Positions 46,444 to 55,753 of a stretch of 64,000 bases of DNA are shown one piece after another (position 1 is the first letter of the stretch; the number at the start of each line of letters is the position of its first letter). The DNA comes from Flavobacteriaceae bacterium. Its GTDB lineage: Bacteria > Bacteroidota > Bacteroidia > Flavobacteriales > Flavobacteriaceae. The translations under genes were made by a program, and so were the position numbers. The notes beneath the pieces are model-generated. The model made no database searches. It saw only the letters and a program-made list of their open reading frames with translations, and was not told the origin of the DNA. Where the stretch lies: contig JANQMD010000018.1 in NCBI GenBank assembly GCA_028280265.1, positions 18,426 to 82,425 of the forward strand, written 5' to 3'.

Positions 46444-48313
46444 CGATTTTTATAAAGATCAAACGTATTTTTATGTGAGCAATCACAGGCATTACATCAA
46501 CCAAGGAAAGGCAAATGATGTTGTGAATTGATTTCAAATTGTATTTTTATGTGAGTAATCACAGGCTAACTTCATAATCAACATCCCATATGCCCGTTGT
46601 GAATTGATTTCAAATTGTATTTTTATGTGAGTAATCACAGGTCCACGAAAATGTATGAGTTCGGTATCTATGTTGTGAATTGATTTCAAATTGTATTTTT
46701 ATGTGAGCAATCACAGGGCGCCTGCTATGCCACTAATTGCACCGCTAGTTGTGAATTGATTTCAAATTGTATTTTTATGTGAGCAATCACAGGCCAACAA
46801 TATCACCTTCAGCTTCAATACTAGTTGTGAATTGATTTCAAATTGTATTTTTATGTGAGCGATCACAGGGAATATGGAATTGGGCCTTGGAATGGGAGGG
46901 TTGTGAATTGATTTCAAATTGTATTTTTATGTGAGCAATCACAGGAAGATAGATGTATCAAAGTCTTTTAACCTGGTTGTGAATTGATTTCAAATTGTAT
47001 TTTTATGTGAGCAATCACAGGTTTTACCATCTCTCTTTAATTGATTTTTTAGTTGTGAATTGATTTCAAATTGTATTTTTATGTGAGCAATCACAGGTTT
47101 TTGGCTTTGGGATTGCACATCCAGTTCGTTGTGAATTGATTTCAAATTGTATTTTTATGTGAGCAATCACAGGTTAGGGATAAAGTGACTCATTGGCTGG
47201 TACGTTGTGAATTGATTTCAAATTGTATTTTTATGTGAGCAATCACAGGTAAAAAACCCTTTCTTTGATGTGCTTGATAGTTGTGAATTGATTTCAAATT
47301 GTATTTTTATGTGAGCAATCACAGGAATCGAGCATTGAGGTGTCATAGTACTGTAGTTGTGAATTGATTTCAAATTGTATTTTTATGTGAGCAATCACAG
47401 GAATGAGAAAAAAGGGAATTAATGCAGGGAAGTTGTGAATTGATTTCAAATTGTATTTTTATGTGAGCAATCACAGGGGTATGCGTTCTTTGGTTTTGGG
47501 CAGGCTGGTTGTGAATTGATTTCAAATTGTATTTTTATGTGAGCAATCACAGGGTCCTTCCATTCATCCCACACTAACCTGTAGTTGTGAATTGATTTCA
47601 AATTGTATTTTTATGTGAGCAATCACAGGGATTCGCTCTACGTAGTCTTTGGTTAGGCGGTTGTGAATTGATTTCAAATTGTATTTTTATGTGAGCAATC
47701 ACAGGTGATTTTTTGGCGTGTTGTAGGCGTTTTGGGTTGTGAATTGATTTCAAATTGTATTTTTATGTGAGCAATCACAGGTTGTGGCAACTAAAAAATA
47801 AACACCCTTTAGTTGTGAATTGATTTCAAATTGTATTTTTATGTGAGCAATCACAGGACGAGATGAGCAAGCATATCAAGATTTATTGTTGTGAATTGAT
47901 TTCAAATTGTATTTTTATGTGAGCAATCACAGGCCAGGTAGAGTTCCTTTCAATCTCTGGCCAGTTGTGAATTGATTTCAAATTGTATTTTTATGTGAGC
48001 AATCACAGGTAAAGAGTGTAATGTAACTGTAGAGGTAGTGTTGTGAATTGATTTCAAATTGTATTTTTATGTGAGCAATCACAGGTACATCCAACAGCCG
48101 ATCCATCGCATCCCGGTTGTGAATTGATTTCAAATTGTATTTTTATGTGAGCAATCACAGGGGTACCAAATTGGATGTTTACTACCGCAACGTTGTGAAT
48201 TGATTTCAAATTGTATTTTTATGTGAGCAATCACAGGAAACTTAACTGAATGGTTTGAATTGGAATTGTTGTGAATTGATTTCAAATTGTATTTTTATGT
48301 GAGCAATCACAGG
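46444..48313 (+). CRISPR. Type II-C CRISPR array, 25 repeats and 24 spacers
   Basis: Repeat of 46 bp (GTTGTGAATTGATTTCAAAT at its 5' half, TGTGAGCAATCACAGG at its 3' end) with 30-bp spacers; the 76-bp period holds without exception from 46444 to 48268. Orientation is set by the tracrRNA, whose anti-repeat pairs with the 5' half of this strand. Repeat 1 (46444-46489) has lost its first 21 bp but keeps the last 25; repeats 2 and 3 carry one change (GAGTAATC), repeat 6 another (GCGATCAC); the rest are the same by eye. Each full repeat contains TTG (2-4) then 18 bp then TATTTTTA (23-30), close to the Bacteroidota promoter. Confidence 0.99.
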
Positions 48314-48317
48314 GTCA

Positions 48318-48358
48318 ACCTCGAAATACTGAATAAAATCGGTACTTCGAGGTTTTTC
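48318..48358 (+). terminator. Rho-independent terminator of the CRISPR array
   Basis: ACCTCGAAaTAC pairs with GTAcTTCGAGGT (one mismatch) and is followed by TTTTTC, 4 bp after the last repeat. It supports rightward transcription of the array. Confidence 0.85.
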
Positions 48359-48429
48359 TTTAGGATGGGAAAAGCAATCATTCTTTTGAATGAATTGAAT
48401 GATTTAGCTCTTTTTTAAGTTTCTGATTT

Positions 48430-48780
<351 letters not shown>

Positions 48781-48848
48781 TCAAAGATCAGAGGCAAAAA
48801 GATTTTCCCAAACGAACAGCATTGATTTTCGTCTTTACAACAAGCATT

Positions 48849-49739
48849 TCAATCTAAAACAGGATACTTAATCTGCCTCAGTTCTCCCGTGTAACACTTA
48901 TACAAACTGGCTGTTGTAGTGGTAACCGCAACCATTAGTGGGCGCACTACTCCATCTATCCAAACATCCTGTGTTGCTATTTTTAACAAATAAGCTTTGG
49001 CTTCTTTGGTTAATTCTTTTGTTACACCATTCATAAAAACATAATTATAAACCATTTTATCTACAAAAGGTCTGTAAGGTTCCATCACATCATCGGCCAA
49101 ACAATACGGATTGTATTTATTACGATGAAAAATTCCCAGCACAGGTAGCAAGCCACTACTTACCAAAGCTCTGGCAACTATGCTTCGTAAAACAGCATAT
49201 CCAAAGTTCAGCAAGTGATTGGGCGCCTCTCCAAATCGTTCTCTGGAAAAATTTTCAAACAACTGTTTCCAATAATATTGAGCTGCCATCCCCTCTCTAT
49301 TCGAAGTATCGCCACTTTTCACTTCAGAACTATATATTTCCAAAGGTTCTGAAGCTTTATTGTTTAACAGCAATAGAGCTTCCTGATTCTTAATCTTTTG
49401 TACAACTGTTTGTTTCCAGAGTTGTTTTTTTAGCGGCTCAGAAACTCCCAGTTGAATTCTCACCCGTTCTGAGTGCTCTGTATGTCCGTACAATGGCAGC
49501 ATAATTCCCAAAGGCAAATGATGTGCATCGCAATTGATAATGGCGACATTATTTCCCTGCAAACGAGTGATGACCTGATTGCTAATGGTTATCTGAAAGT
49601 GATCCAGCATTAATAAAGCCATATCTTCCACAGGAATGCTTCCCTTGAGTTCTCTAGTTTTTGCATCTTCGATTTGCAGCTGGTTTTGCTTCAATCTTAA
49701 GTAAGTCGGAGAGCCAATATAGATTGTTCTTTTGATCAT
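48849..49739 (-). CDS. cas1: CRISPR-associated integrase Cas1
   Basis: 296 residues, type II Cas1. N-terminal beta domain (IYIGSPTYLRLKQNQLQIED) and C-terminal helical catalytic domain with GIFHRNKYNPYCLADDVMEPYRP, where the His and the acidic residue of the metal site lie. It inserts new 30-bp spacers with Cas2. It starts 4 bp after the cas9 stop, hence one transcript. No csn2 or cas4 follows, which fits subtype II-C. Confidence 0.97.
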   Translation of the reverse strand: MIKRTIYIGSPTYLRLKQNQLQIEDAKTRELKGSIPVEDMALLMLDHFQITISNQVITRLQGNNVAIINCDAHHLPLGIMLPLYGHTEHSERVRIQLGVSEPLKKQLWKQTVVQKIKNQEALLLLNNKASEPLEIYSSEVKSGDTSNREGMAAQYYWKQLFENFSRERFGEAPNHLLNFGYAVLRSIVARALVSSGLLPVLGIFHRNKYNPYCLADDVMEPYRPFVDKMVYNYVFMNGVTKELTKEAKAYLLKIATQDVWIDGVVRPLMVAVTTTTASLYKCYTGELRQIKYPVLD

Positions 49740-49743
49740 GATT

Positions 49744-52700
49744 CTAATATTCTCCTACTTGTACAATCTTTCCAATATGATTGATTCGTACTTTAATAAT
49801 TTCTTCAATACCAGAAAGTCCTTCTCTCCTCCATTTTTTTCCTTTAAGAGCGATATTACTTTCCACTTTTGTTTCTAAATGATGTCTGAAGAAATAATCT
49901 TTTGTGGCTATTTTCTGAACTCGAAATAAATAGTTGCTGATGATGGTTGTATTTTTCTCATCCAGTAAATCTATTTCTAACGGATTGAAATTCTCAGATG
50001 GAAAGACAAACATTTCGTTTTGCTTTAGTGTAAATAAAAATTGCCATCCCTTTTCATGATTGTATTTTTTATCCACAATCGGTATTTTTTGGTTGGCCCT
50101 TTCCACAGCCTCATAAAAAGAAATGACTTTTTCTTGCAGCTTCCCTTTTTCGTCTCTGTAAATAGCTACGTGATGGTTGTTTCCTGTACTTACAAAGTCC
50201 ACAGGTTGTTTTTCGCCATTTTTATTTAAAATTTCTATCCCTAAATGATTTTTTTTATAGTGCAAAGGTTCTGCATTGCTCACTCCAGTTATGGTAACTC
50301 GTTTGATCCTAATTCCTTTTTCTTTGTGCAACCATATAGGGTTTTTATCCAAATCAGAGAACGCTTCTTTAGCGTTATTGTTAAATGCTTCTAAACGATC
50401 ATTCAAAATCTTTCGAATACCTGCATCAACGACTTTGTCTATCTTTAGATCTGGTGAAATTTCCTTTCTGATGGTAAAAATTTCCTCAAAGCACAATACT
50501 TCGTTCAACGTTTTATCTTTATAAATTAACGGGTGTGTTTTTAGGGTTTTAGCATCAAAAGCAATAGCTGGATTATTATCAAATCTGGCTAGATGCTTTC
50601 TAACAATTTCTTTTTGATCGGGGTTTGCCATTAATCCCATCTGTTTCAAAGTAAATCGTTTGTTTAATTTTGTTGCTTTTTTTAGCAAGCGTTTAGAAGT
50701 TCCGTATACAGTTTCTTTATGTAACTGGCCTCTGGGAGTTAGAGTATTTTGATATTCTTTCCCTCCTCCTTTCGTAAGATTCTTATTTCTGGTAACAACC
50801 TTATTCTTGTTTTTAAAAGAAATTAAAATAGCTTCGATATGTTTTTTTGCTTCCGAGCGGAAATCGAGCATTGGAACCATAAATTGTTGCTTTTTATTCC
50901 CATTTTTCCCTGCTACTTTTTGGCTAATTTGTTTTTCAATATTTGCAATAACACCATGTTTTTTATGATCTTCATTTTTTCGCGCATTTAAGTGATTGAT
51001 GTACTGTATGTGGTTATGGGTAGTAAAAGCTACAGTAAGGGCATCCATAGCATGATGTCGATGATCGTTTCGTTTCGTCCAATCTGAAATTACTTCTATT
51101 TTTTTCAGCTTACCAGTTCCCTTGTCCAAACGCTCTTCAAACTCTGTGAGCCCCAATGCTTTGTATTTTGGGAGACTTAACTCCTTCATCACATTGACCA
51201 ATCCCCAATCTTCACGTAATCTATCTGTGATACTTCCCGAAGTACTTGTTACTTCTTTAAAAACTTTACTCAATAACTCCTTGGCTTTCTTGGCAATATA
51301 TTGGCTGTTTCTTAAATCGCGTTCTATAAAGCCATCGGGTAATTCTTTTTGAGACATTAAAAGTCTGTTTCTCTTTGCTTTTGATATAACTCCTTTGCCA
51401 TTATTGTATAAGTTTTCTACTCGCTGAATATATTCCTGTAAATTAGAATGATAGTCTTCTGAGATAAAGTCGTAGGCAGTTCTGTCTCTTTTTTTCAGGT
51501 TGATTTCCCTATATGCCAATGTTTTATTTGAAAATGAATCGTCAAACAACATGGCTTTGGGTATAATATGCTCAATGTCTACTTCTTTTGAAAATAGCTT
51601 TTCCTTCGAAATGCATTGGTCTGTAAACAGCGTTTTATACCCTCTTGTTTCCAATTCTTCCCACAATCTATAGCGAACTACATCATTTTTGGTTGGATTG
51701 GGAATGTTAAAATCGTTTGCAATCAGTTTTTTGATATGGTCATTTCGCCTCGTAGCCTCTGCAATTCTTTTGGTCATTCGTTCGCGTTCTTTCGCACTTT
51801 TTTTTAGTTCACGTGCCAGCTCTATACGAACTTCATCGGGCTTCCCATACTCATCAATAATTTGATTGATCAGATTGACCATTTGGTTGAGTATTTTTTC
51901 CACCACAGGATTGCGTAAGCTATTTTTAGGTACACTTTCTACCTTATCTAACAGTACACGACTCTCTTTTTCTTCTTTTGTTTCACTGTTGGAATGATTG
52001 TACCCCACAAATGAACAAGCTTCCGAATAGATTTTTCCTACTTCTAATTCGGGATATATCTTACGGATTGCTTTGCTCGATAAGTTTCCATACTCTTGCT
52101 GAAAAGAAATGGATGCCATCATTTTTGCATAAGCTACTGGAAATCCAAATTTCTCAACGAGTTTCTTTTTTAAGCTCACAGAAGAGTTCCCATAGACCAA
52201 CTTGTCTTCCTCATTAATTTTATCGTCCTCCTCTGTAGCGTATAGTAAATGCCATAATTGATACAAAGGTTGCTTCTCAAAATCGACACCCTCTAAATTT
52301 GCATTAAATTCTAAAATATTTGTATTTATTCCAATCTCAGAAAACAGGATCGTCAATCCGTTTTTAACATCTTTCGAGGTTCTTTTTTCCCAGCCAAAAC
52401 CATAACCTTCGTTCTCGGCAATTTTCTCATATACTTTATACAAAAGTTCATTGGTCCTATTTCCTTCCAATCCTTCTGAAAAATTTGTTTTCCACTCTTT
52501 CGCTTTTAAGCCAAGCAATTTAAGTACCTGAACTTCCTTTAAATTACCTCGCCAGTTCAATTCTTCAAAAAGCAAGCTTCTATGCTCATCATCTAAAACA
52601 AAAACTGTATCCTTCACATTTTGGTGAATGATTTGCAAGTGATTGATATTTTGCCAGATTTTAAATTCCTGAAACAAAGGAGAAGATTTGGCAATGACTT

Positions 52701-53901
52701 TTCTTCCAATGGTTCTTTTCTTTGTTTTTCCAGTAGTTTTATCAACATAGATTTCTTGCCAGCTCTCAAACTGACAAAAACTCAATAATCCTTTTTGAGA
52801 TTTTAATTTACGCTGGTAAAAAATAATCACATCCCTGATCTCGTCTTTAAGATCTGGTGTTAATTGAGCGTAAAATTTTGATTGTATTTTCCATATTTGC
52901 TCAAATTCATCCAAATAATCCTGACGATAAAACACTTGATTTTTGAGCGACAGATGTTTGTCTTGCTGAATTTGTTTGTACAGATATTCTCCAACAGTTT
53001 CTTTCTTAAAATACAATTCTTTGCTCCTGTCGGAAATAGCGCCTAAATAGCCACTCGATTGATTCAGATTGTTATTAATTTCTGTCAGTACATAGGCAAC
53101 TTCTTCAACAGCTAACTGCTCTGAAGTTGCTTTGGCTCTCCATGTATAATGTTGTTTTTTTACAAGCTCTCTTTTTCCTTTATTTTCAGCAGTATAGATT
53201 CCTTTGATCGCTAAAAATCGTTTCCTACTGTTTTGCTGTCCTTGATTCTGCAGCGCTTCATATAGCTCATCATCCAAAATAGTTGGATAAAATTGTTTCT
53301 GAAAACGCCAAATGACATCAAATTCTTTCTGTAAATCTGAACGATAAAAATCTGGAATGTATTTTTTTCCTTTTTCTAATAAGTTCAAAACATAGTGTCC
53401 TGGAGTTAGATCATTATCGTACAATTCTTTTGCCACCAACATTCCATCAATGGCCTGTCCCTCCTCTTCATTCGTTGCTTTTCTACTACTTTTATATCCT
53501 CTTTTTTTATTTATTGAGAAAAAGACCCTAGCAAGATTTTCCAGAGAAATTTGTTCCCTTGCCGCTTTAGCCCTTAATCTTAATGTTTCATGAGTAGTGT
53601 TTTTGCCATGCTCAGCAAGGCGTGTTTCTTCTGTGATCAAATGATTCTTAAGTAGAATTTCGCGCAAGTTTTCTCTCCGCAATTTAAAACGCTGTAGATT
53701 TCTTCTAGCTCCTCTTTTTAAGGTTCGATCTGCATTTGTAGAAAGTGGTTTCCCCTTTTCAAAATTTGTTTTTTCATCTACGGTTAATGGATTTACACGG
53801 ACACCTAATTTGATAATTTCGGACGCATTATTTTTTACTTCTTTTACCAATGCCCAACCAATTGAGTTGGTTCCTAGATCTAATCCCAGAACTTTTTTCA
53901 T
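49744..53901 (-). CDS. cas9: Cas9, type II-C, full length with all nuclease residues
   Basis: RNA-guided DNA nuclease of 1385 residues from the ATG at 53901 (MKKVLGLDLG); an ATG two codons earlier gives 1387, used for numbering here. RuvC-I Asp10 (GLDLGTNSIGW), arginine-rich bridge helix (about 61-84), RuvC-II Glu696 (RIELAREL), HNH with His780 (VDIEHIIP) and Asn803 (EINLKKRDR, 23 residues later as in SpCas9), RuvC-III His952 and Asp955 (HHAMDAL). The C-terminal part (about 1060-1387) should read the PAM. First gene of cas9-cas1-cas2; the tracrRNA is divergent just upstream. No break or truncation, so it should be active. Confidence 0.98.
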   Translation of the reverse strand: MKKVLGLDLGTNSIGWALVKEVKNNASEIIKLGVRVNPLTVDEKTNFEKGKPLSTNADRTLKRGARRNLQRFKLRRENLREILLKNHLITEETRLAEHGKNTTHETLRLRAKAAREQISLENLARVFFSINKKRGYKSSRKATNEEEGQAIDGMLVAKELYDNDLTPGHYVLNLLEKGKKYIPDFYRSDLQKEFDVIWRFQKQFYPTILDDELYEALQNQGQQNSRKRFLAIKGIYTAENKGKRELVKKQHYTWRAKATSEQLAVEEVAYVLTEINNNLNQSSGYLGAISDRSKELYFKKETVGEYLYKQIQQDKHLSLKNQVFYRQDYLDEFEQIWKIQSKFYAQLTPDLKDEIRDVIIFYQRKLKSQKGLLSFCQFESWQEIYVDKTTGKTKKRTIGRKVIAKSSPLFQEFKIWQNINHLQIIHQNVKDTVFVLDDEHRSLLFEELNWRGNLKEVQVLKLLGLKAKEWKTNFSEGLEGNRTNELLYKVYEKIAENEGYGFGWEKRTSKDVKNGLTILFSEIGINTNILEFNANLEGVDFEKQPLYQLWHLLYATEEDDKINEEDKLVYGNSSVSLKKKLVEKFGFPVAYAKMMASISFQQEYGNLSSKAIRKIYPELEVGKIYSEACSFVGYNHSNSETKEEKESRVLLDKVESVPKNSLRNPVVEKILNQMVNLINQIIDEYGKPDEVRIELARELKKSAKERERMTKRIAEATRRNDHIKKLIANDFNIPNPTKNDVVRYRLWEELETRGYKTLFTDQCISKEKLFSKEVDIEHIIPKAMLFDDSFSNKTLAYREINLKKRDRTAYDFISEDYHSNLQEYIQRVENLYNNGKGVISKAKRNRLLMSQKELPDGFIERDLRNSQYIAKKAKELLSKVFKEVTSTSGSITDRLREDWGLVNVMKELSLPKYKALGLTEFEERLDKGTGKLKKIEVISDWTKRNDHRHHAMDALTVAFTTHNHIQYINHLNARKNEDHKKHGVIANIEKQISQKVAGKNGNKKQQFMVPMLDFRSEAKKHIEAILISFKNKNKVVTRNKNLTKGGGKEYQNTLTPRGQLHKETVYGTSKRLLKKATKLNKRFTLKQMGLMANPDQKEIVRKHLARFDNNPAIAFDAKTLKTHPLIYKDKTLNEVLCFEEIFTIRKEISPDLKIDKVVDAGIRKILNDRLEAFNNNAKEAFSDLDKNPIWLHKEKGIRIKRVTITGVSNAEPLHYKKNHLGIEILNKNGEKQPVDFVSTGNNHHVAIYRDEKGKLQEKVISFYEAVERANQKIPIVDKKYNHEKGWQFLFTLKQNEMFVFPSENFNPLEIDLLDEKNTTIISNYLFRVQKIATKDYFFRHHLETKVESNIALKGKKWRREGLSGIEEIIKVRINHIGKIVQVGEY

Positions 53902-54073
53902 GATCATATAAGTTATTATACCTCATATAAAATCAATAAATGAGGTGAGGTTACATATACAAAAATGGGGACTAGTAATTAGCTCTGATTTCTTTTCAAA
54001 GCGTCAACAAATTAGAGAATCTTTTTTTAAAAAAATAAGGAAAGCCGTAAAAAAAGTTATTTTTTTATTTTAA

Positions 54074-54156
54074 ATTGGTGTTTTGAAATCAATTCACAAT
54101 AAGGATTATTCCGTTGTGAAAACATTTAAAGCGGTACTTGTGTATCGCTTTTTTGA
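54074..54156 (+). ncRNA. tracrRNA
   Basis: Anti-repeat TTTGAAATCAATTCACAA (54082-54099) is the exact reverse complement of repeat bases 2-19; the next base T can wobble-pair with repeat G1. It is followed by AAGGATTATTCCGTTGTGAAAA (in part), the nexus-type hairpin region of II-C tracrRNAs, then a terminator stem AGCGGTAC/GTATCGCT (one G-U) with loop TTGT and a T-run at 54149-54154. Transcribed away from cas9. The 5' end is not fixed by sequence; a weak TAAATTGG at 54071 could be its -7 box. Confidence 0.92.
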
Positions 54157-54181
54157 TTGTACAGATTTCTCACCTCGCTGC

Positions 54182-54247
54182 CCTCGGTTCGAAATGACAG
54201 ATGACAATACTCCTGATATTAATTGTGATTGAGGGTAAAAAATGGTA
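54182..54247. repeat. Direct repeat copy 1 (partner at 54849-54911)
   Basis: Begins CCTCGGTTCGAAATGACAG and ends TTAATTGTGATTGAGGGTAA then AAAATGGTA. The first 19 and last 29 bp match the partner exactly; the middle differs (18 against 15 bp). Confidence 0.85.
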
Positions 54248-54320
54248 GGTTTGGATATACTCATAATTAAAATTGTGACAACATCTTTTTTTCAAACTTA
54301 CAGAATTAAAAAAGCTATAT

Positions 54321-54773
54321 ATGTTTCATTGGTTTAAAAAGAAAAATAATTCTAATCATCACAAAAATTTAGAAATCCAAAATCATGATTGGTCAGACTG
54401 GGCAATTATGACCTCTATGTCAAATGTGAGGTTATTAAGTAAATACGTAGGAGAATTAAGATTTGGGCCTGCTTATTTACACTTGAAGACAGAACCCATA
54501 AACCTGTTTGGTAAAGAGTTTTATGGTGATTGGTTATATAAGACTAGCAAGGGAGTTTATCTGCAAAGATGGAATTCCAACCCACTGAAAAGTGGAGTAC
54601 ATACAAAAGCGAATAATGACCTCGTTTTTCTCAACACATTAACAAATGAAATAGAAATTATAGAGAGAAACATAGATTCATTCCATTGGACTATTGAAAA
54701 AGATGATAAAGAGAATCTAACTCTAATTTCTGACAATGGGAACACTGTAGAACGTATTCAGATAAACCAATAA
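54321..54773 (+). CDS. Uncharacterised cytoplasmic protein
   Basis: 150 residues with a Lys/Asn/His-rich start (WFKKKNNSNHHKN) and no signal peptide or membrane segment. The middle (YGDWLYKTSKGVYLQRWNSNP) and end (WTIEKDDKENLTLISDNGNTV) look like beta-rich, aromatic sequence. No family recognised. It is enclosed by the direct repeats at 54182-54247 and 54849-54911 and is followed by a fossil copy of the rpmE terminator, so the segment may have been inserted or duplicated. Confidence 0.6.
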   Translation: MFHWFKKKNNSNHHKNLEIQNHDWSDWAIMTSMSNVRLLSKYVGELRFGPAYLHLKTEPINLFGKEFYGDWLYKTSKGVYLQRWNSNPLKSGVHTKANNDLVFLNTLTNEIEIIERNIDSFHWTIEKDDKENLTLISDNGNTVERIQINQ

Positions 54774-54831
54774 AAAAACCTCGATAGTGTCGAGGCTCTC
54801 CTAATATTTTTTCGCTAAAACCTGTCTGCCG
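54774..54831 (-). repeat. Copy of the rpmE terminator region
   Basis: On the minus strand, CCTCGA/TCGAGG plus seven T, with CTCTCCTAATATTTTTT and AAACCTGTCTGCCGACAG beside it, matching 55221-55292. No minus-strand gene leads into it, so it looks like a relic of rpmE's 3' region. Confidence 0.75.
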
Positions 54832-54848
54832 ACAGACAAGTTCACTGT

Positions 54849-54911
54849 CCTCGGTTCGAAATGACAGCTAAAAACACCCTTGTTAATTGTGATTGAGGGT
54901 AAAAAATGGTA
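54849..54911. repeat. Direct repeat copy 2 (partner at 54182-54247)
   Basis: Same 19-bp start and 29-bp end as copy 1. It lies upstream of the second small gene in the same relative position as copy 1 does to the first. Confidence 0.85.
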
Positions 54912-55029
54912 TTTCATCAAATCAAAATTATCATTTATCGCTTGAGAATTTCAACTTGGCGAAATTCAGTAAAACTAAAAGTTACTTTCCATGATCTTTG
55001 TTTTATATTCATTCTTAAAACGTATTACC

Positions 55030-55194
55030 ATGGCATTAAAAATTAGAAAAGTTGATCATAAATCACAATTGGAAGCAAACGTGAGTTCAGGAACAAGACA
55101 GTTATTACACATTGTGAAAGAGACTATATTATCAAGTAGTGAGCTTTTAACAAAAGAAATCAGTTATGTAGTTGATCTTAGGTTTGAGGATTAA
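55030..55194 (+). CDS. Small uncharacterised protein
   Basis: 54 residues from ATG 55030 (MALKIRKVDHKSQLEANVSS); the frame is open further upstream, but the earlier part (IFVLYSFLKRI) is less natural. Highly charged, helical in character, no membrane segment. No family recognised. It is on the opposite strand to rpmE and ends at the rpmE terminator. Confidence 0.45.
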   Translation: MALKIRKVDHKSQLEANVSSGTRQLLHIVKETILSSSELLTKEISYVVDLRFED

Positions 55195-55220
55195 ATTTTT
55201 ACCTCAAAAAATTAGCATAT

Positions 55221-55252
55221 AAAAAAAGCCTCGACATTTGTAATGTCGAGGC
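55221..55252 (-). terminator. rpmE terminator
   Basis: Minus strand: perfect 11-bp stem GCCTCGACATT/AATGTCGAGGC with a 3-base loop, followed by seven T. Confidence 0.9.
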
Positions 55253-55298
55253 TCTCCTAATATTTTTTTCGTCAAAACCTGTCTGCCGACAGGCAAAA

Positions 55299-55550
55299 TT
55301 ACTTCTTGAATTTCGCGTATTTGTTTTTGAACTTGTCAATACGTCCAGCTGTATCTACCAACTTAGATTTACCAGTGTAAAATGGGTGAGATGTTCTAGA
55401 AATCTCTAATTTTACCAAAGGATACTCAGTACCATCAACATCTAACGTTTCTTTGGTGTTTGCAGTAGAACGTGTTAAAAATACATCTCCGTTAGACATA
55501 TCTTTGAATGCAACCATTCTGTAATTTTCTGGGTGTATACCTTTTTTCAT
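55299..55550 (-). CDS. rpmE: 50S ribosomal protein bL31, type B
   Basis: 83 residues, type B (no CxxC zinc motif): [31 protein letters not shown] then [29 protein letters not shown] large-subunit protein at the subunit interface. It has its own promoter at 55686-55715, about 130 nt of leader and its own terminator. Confidence 0.97.
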   Translation of the reverse strand: MKKGIHPENYRMVAFKDMSNGDVFLTRSTANTKETLDVDGTEYPLVKLEISRTSHPFYTGKSKLVDTAGRIDKFKNKYAKFKK

Positions 55551-55715
55551 TTTTCTGTCTTTTAACTACTTATGTTTTAAAATACCGAGAATTCAGTTGG
55601 TAAAGCCTTCTTCTCTATTTTCAAAATGCTTGAGTCTAACACTTTGAGCGCTTGCCCGATAGACTCGTCTATCATTCTAGCGGGTGCAAATTTAACCCTT
55701 TTTTTGATTCTGCAA
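55551..55715 (-). promoter_or_regulatory. rpmE promoter and structured 5' leader
   Basis: Minus strand: -33 TTTG (55715-55712), 18-bp spacer, -7 TAAATTTG (55693-55686), the best promoter in the window. The transcript would carry about 130 nt before the ATG, with a GATAGAC/GTCTATC hairpin (near 55658-55673) set between CCCG and CGGG. It may be an autoregulatory ribosomal-protein leader; this is inference. Confidence 0.65.
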
Positions 55716-55753
55716 ACAAATAAATTGTTTTATTTGTAGTAAAATAATTCTAC

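Noticed and set aside
53908..54073. A strong promoter for cas9 or the tracrRNA
   Set aside because: The region has TATAAT- and TAAATTGG-like strings, but no full TAnnTTTG with a -33 TTTG at proper distance on either strand.
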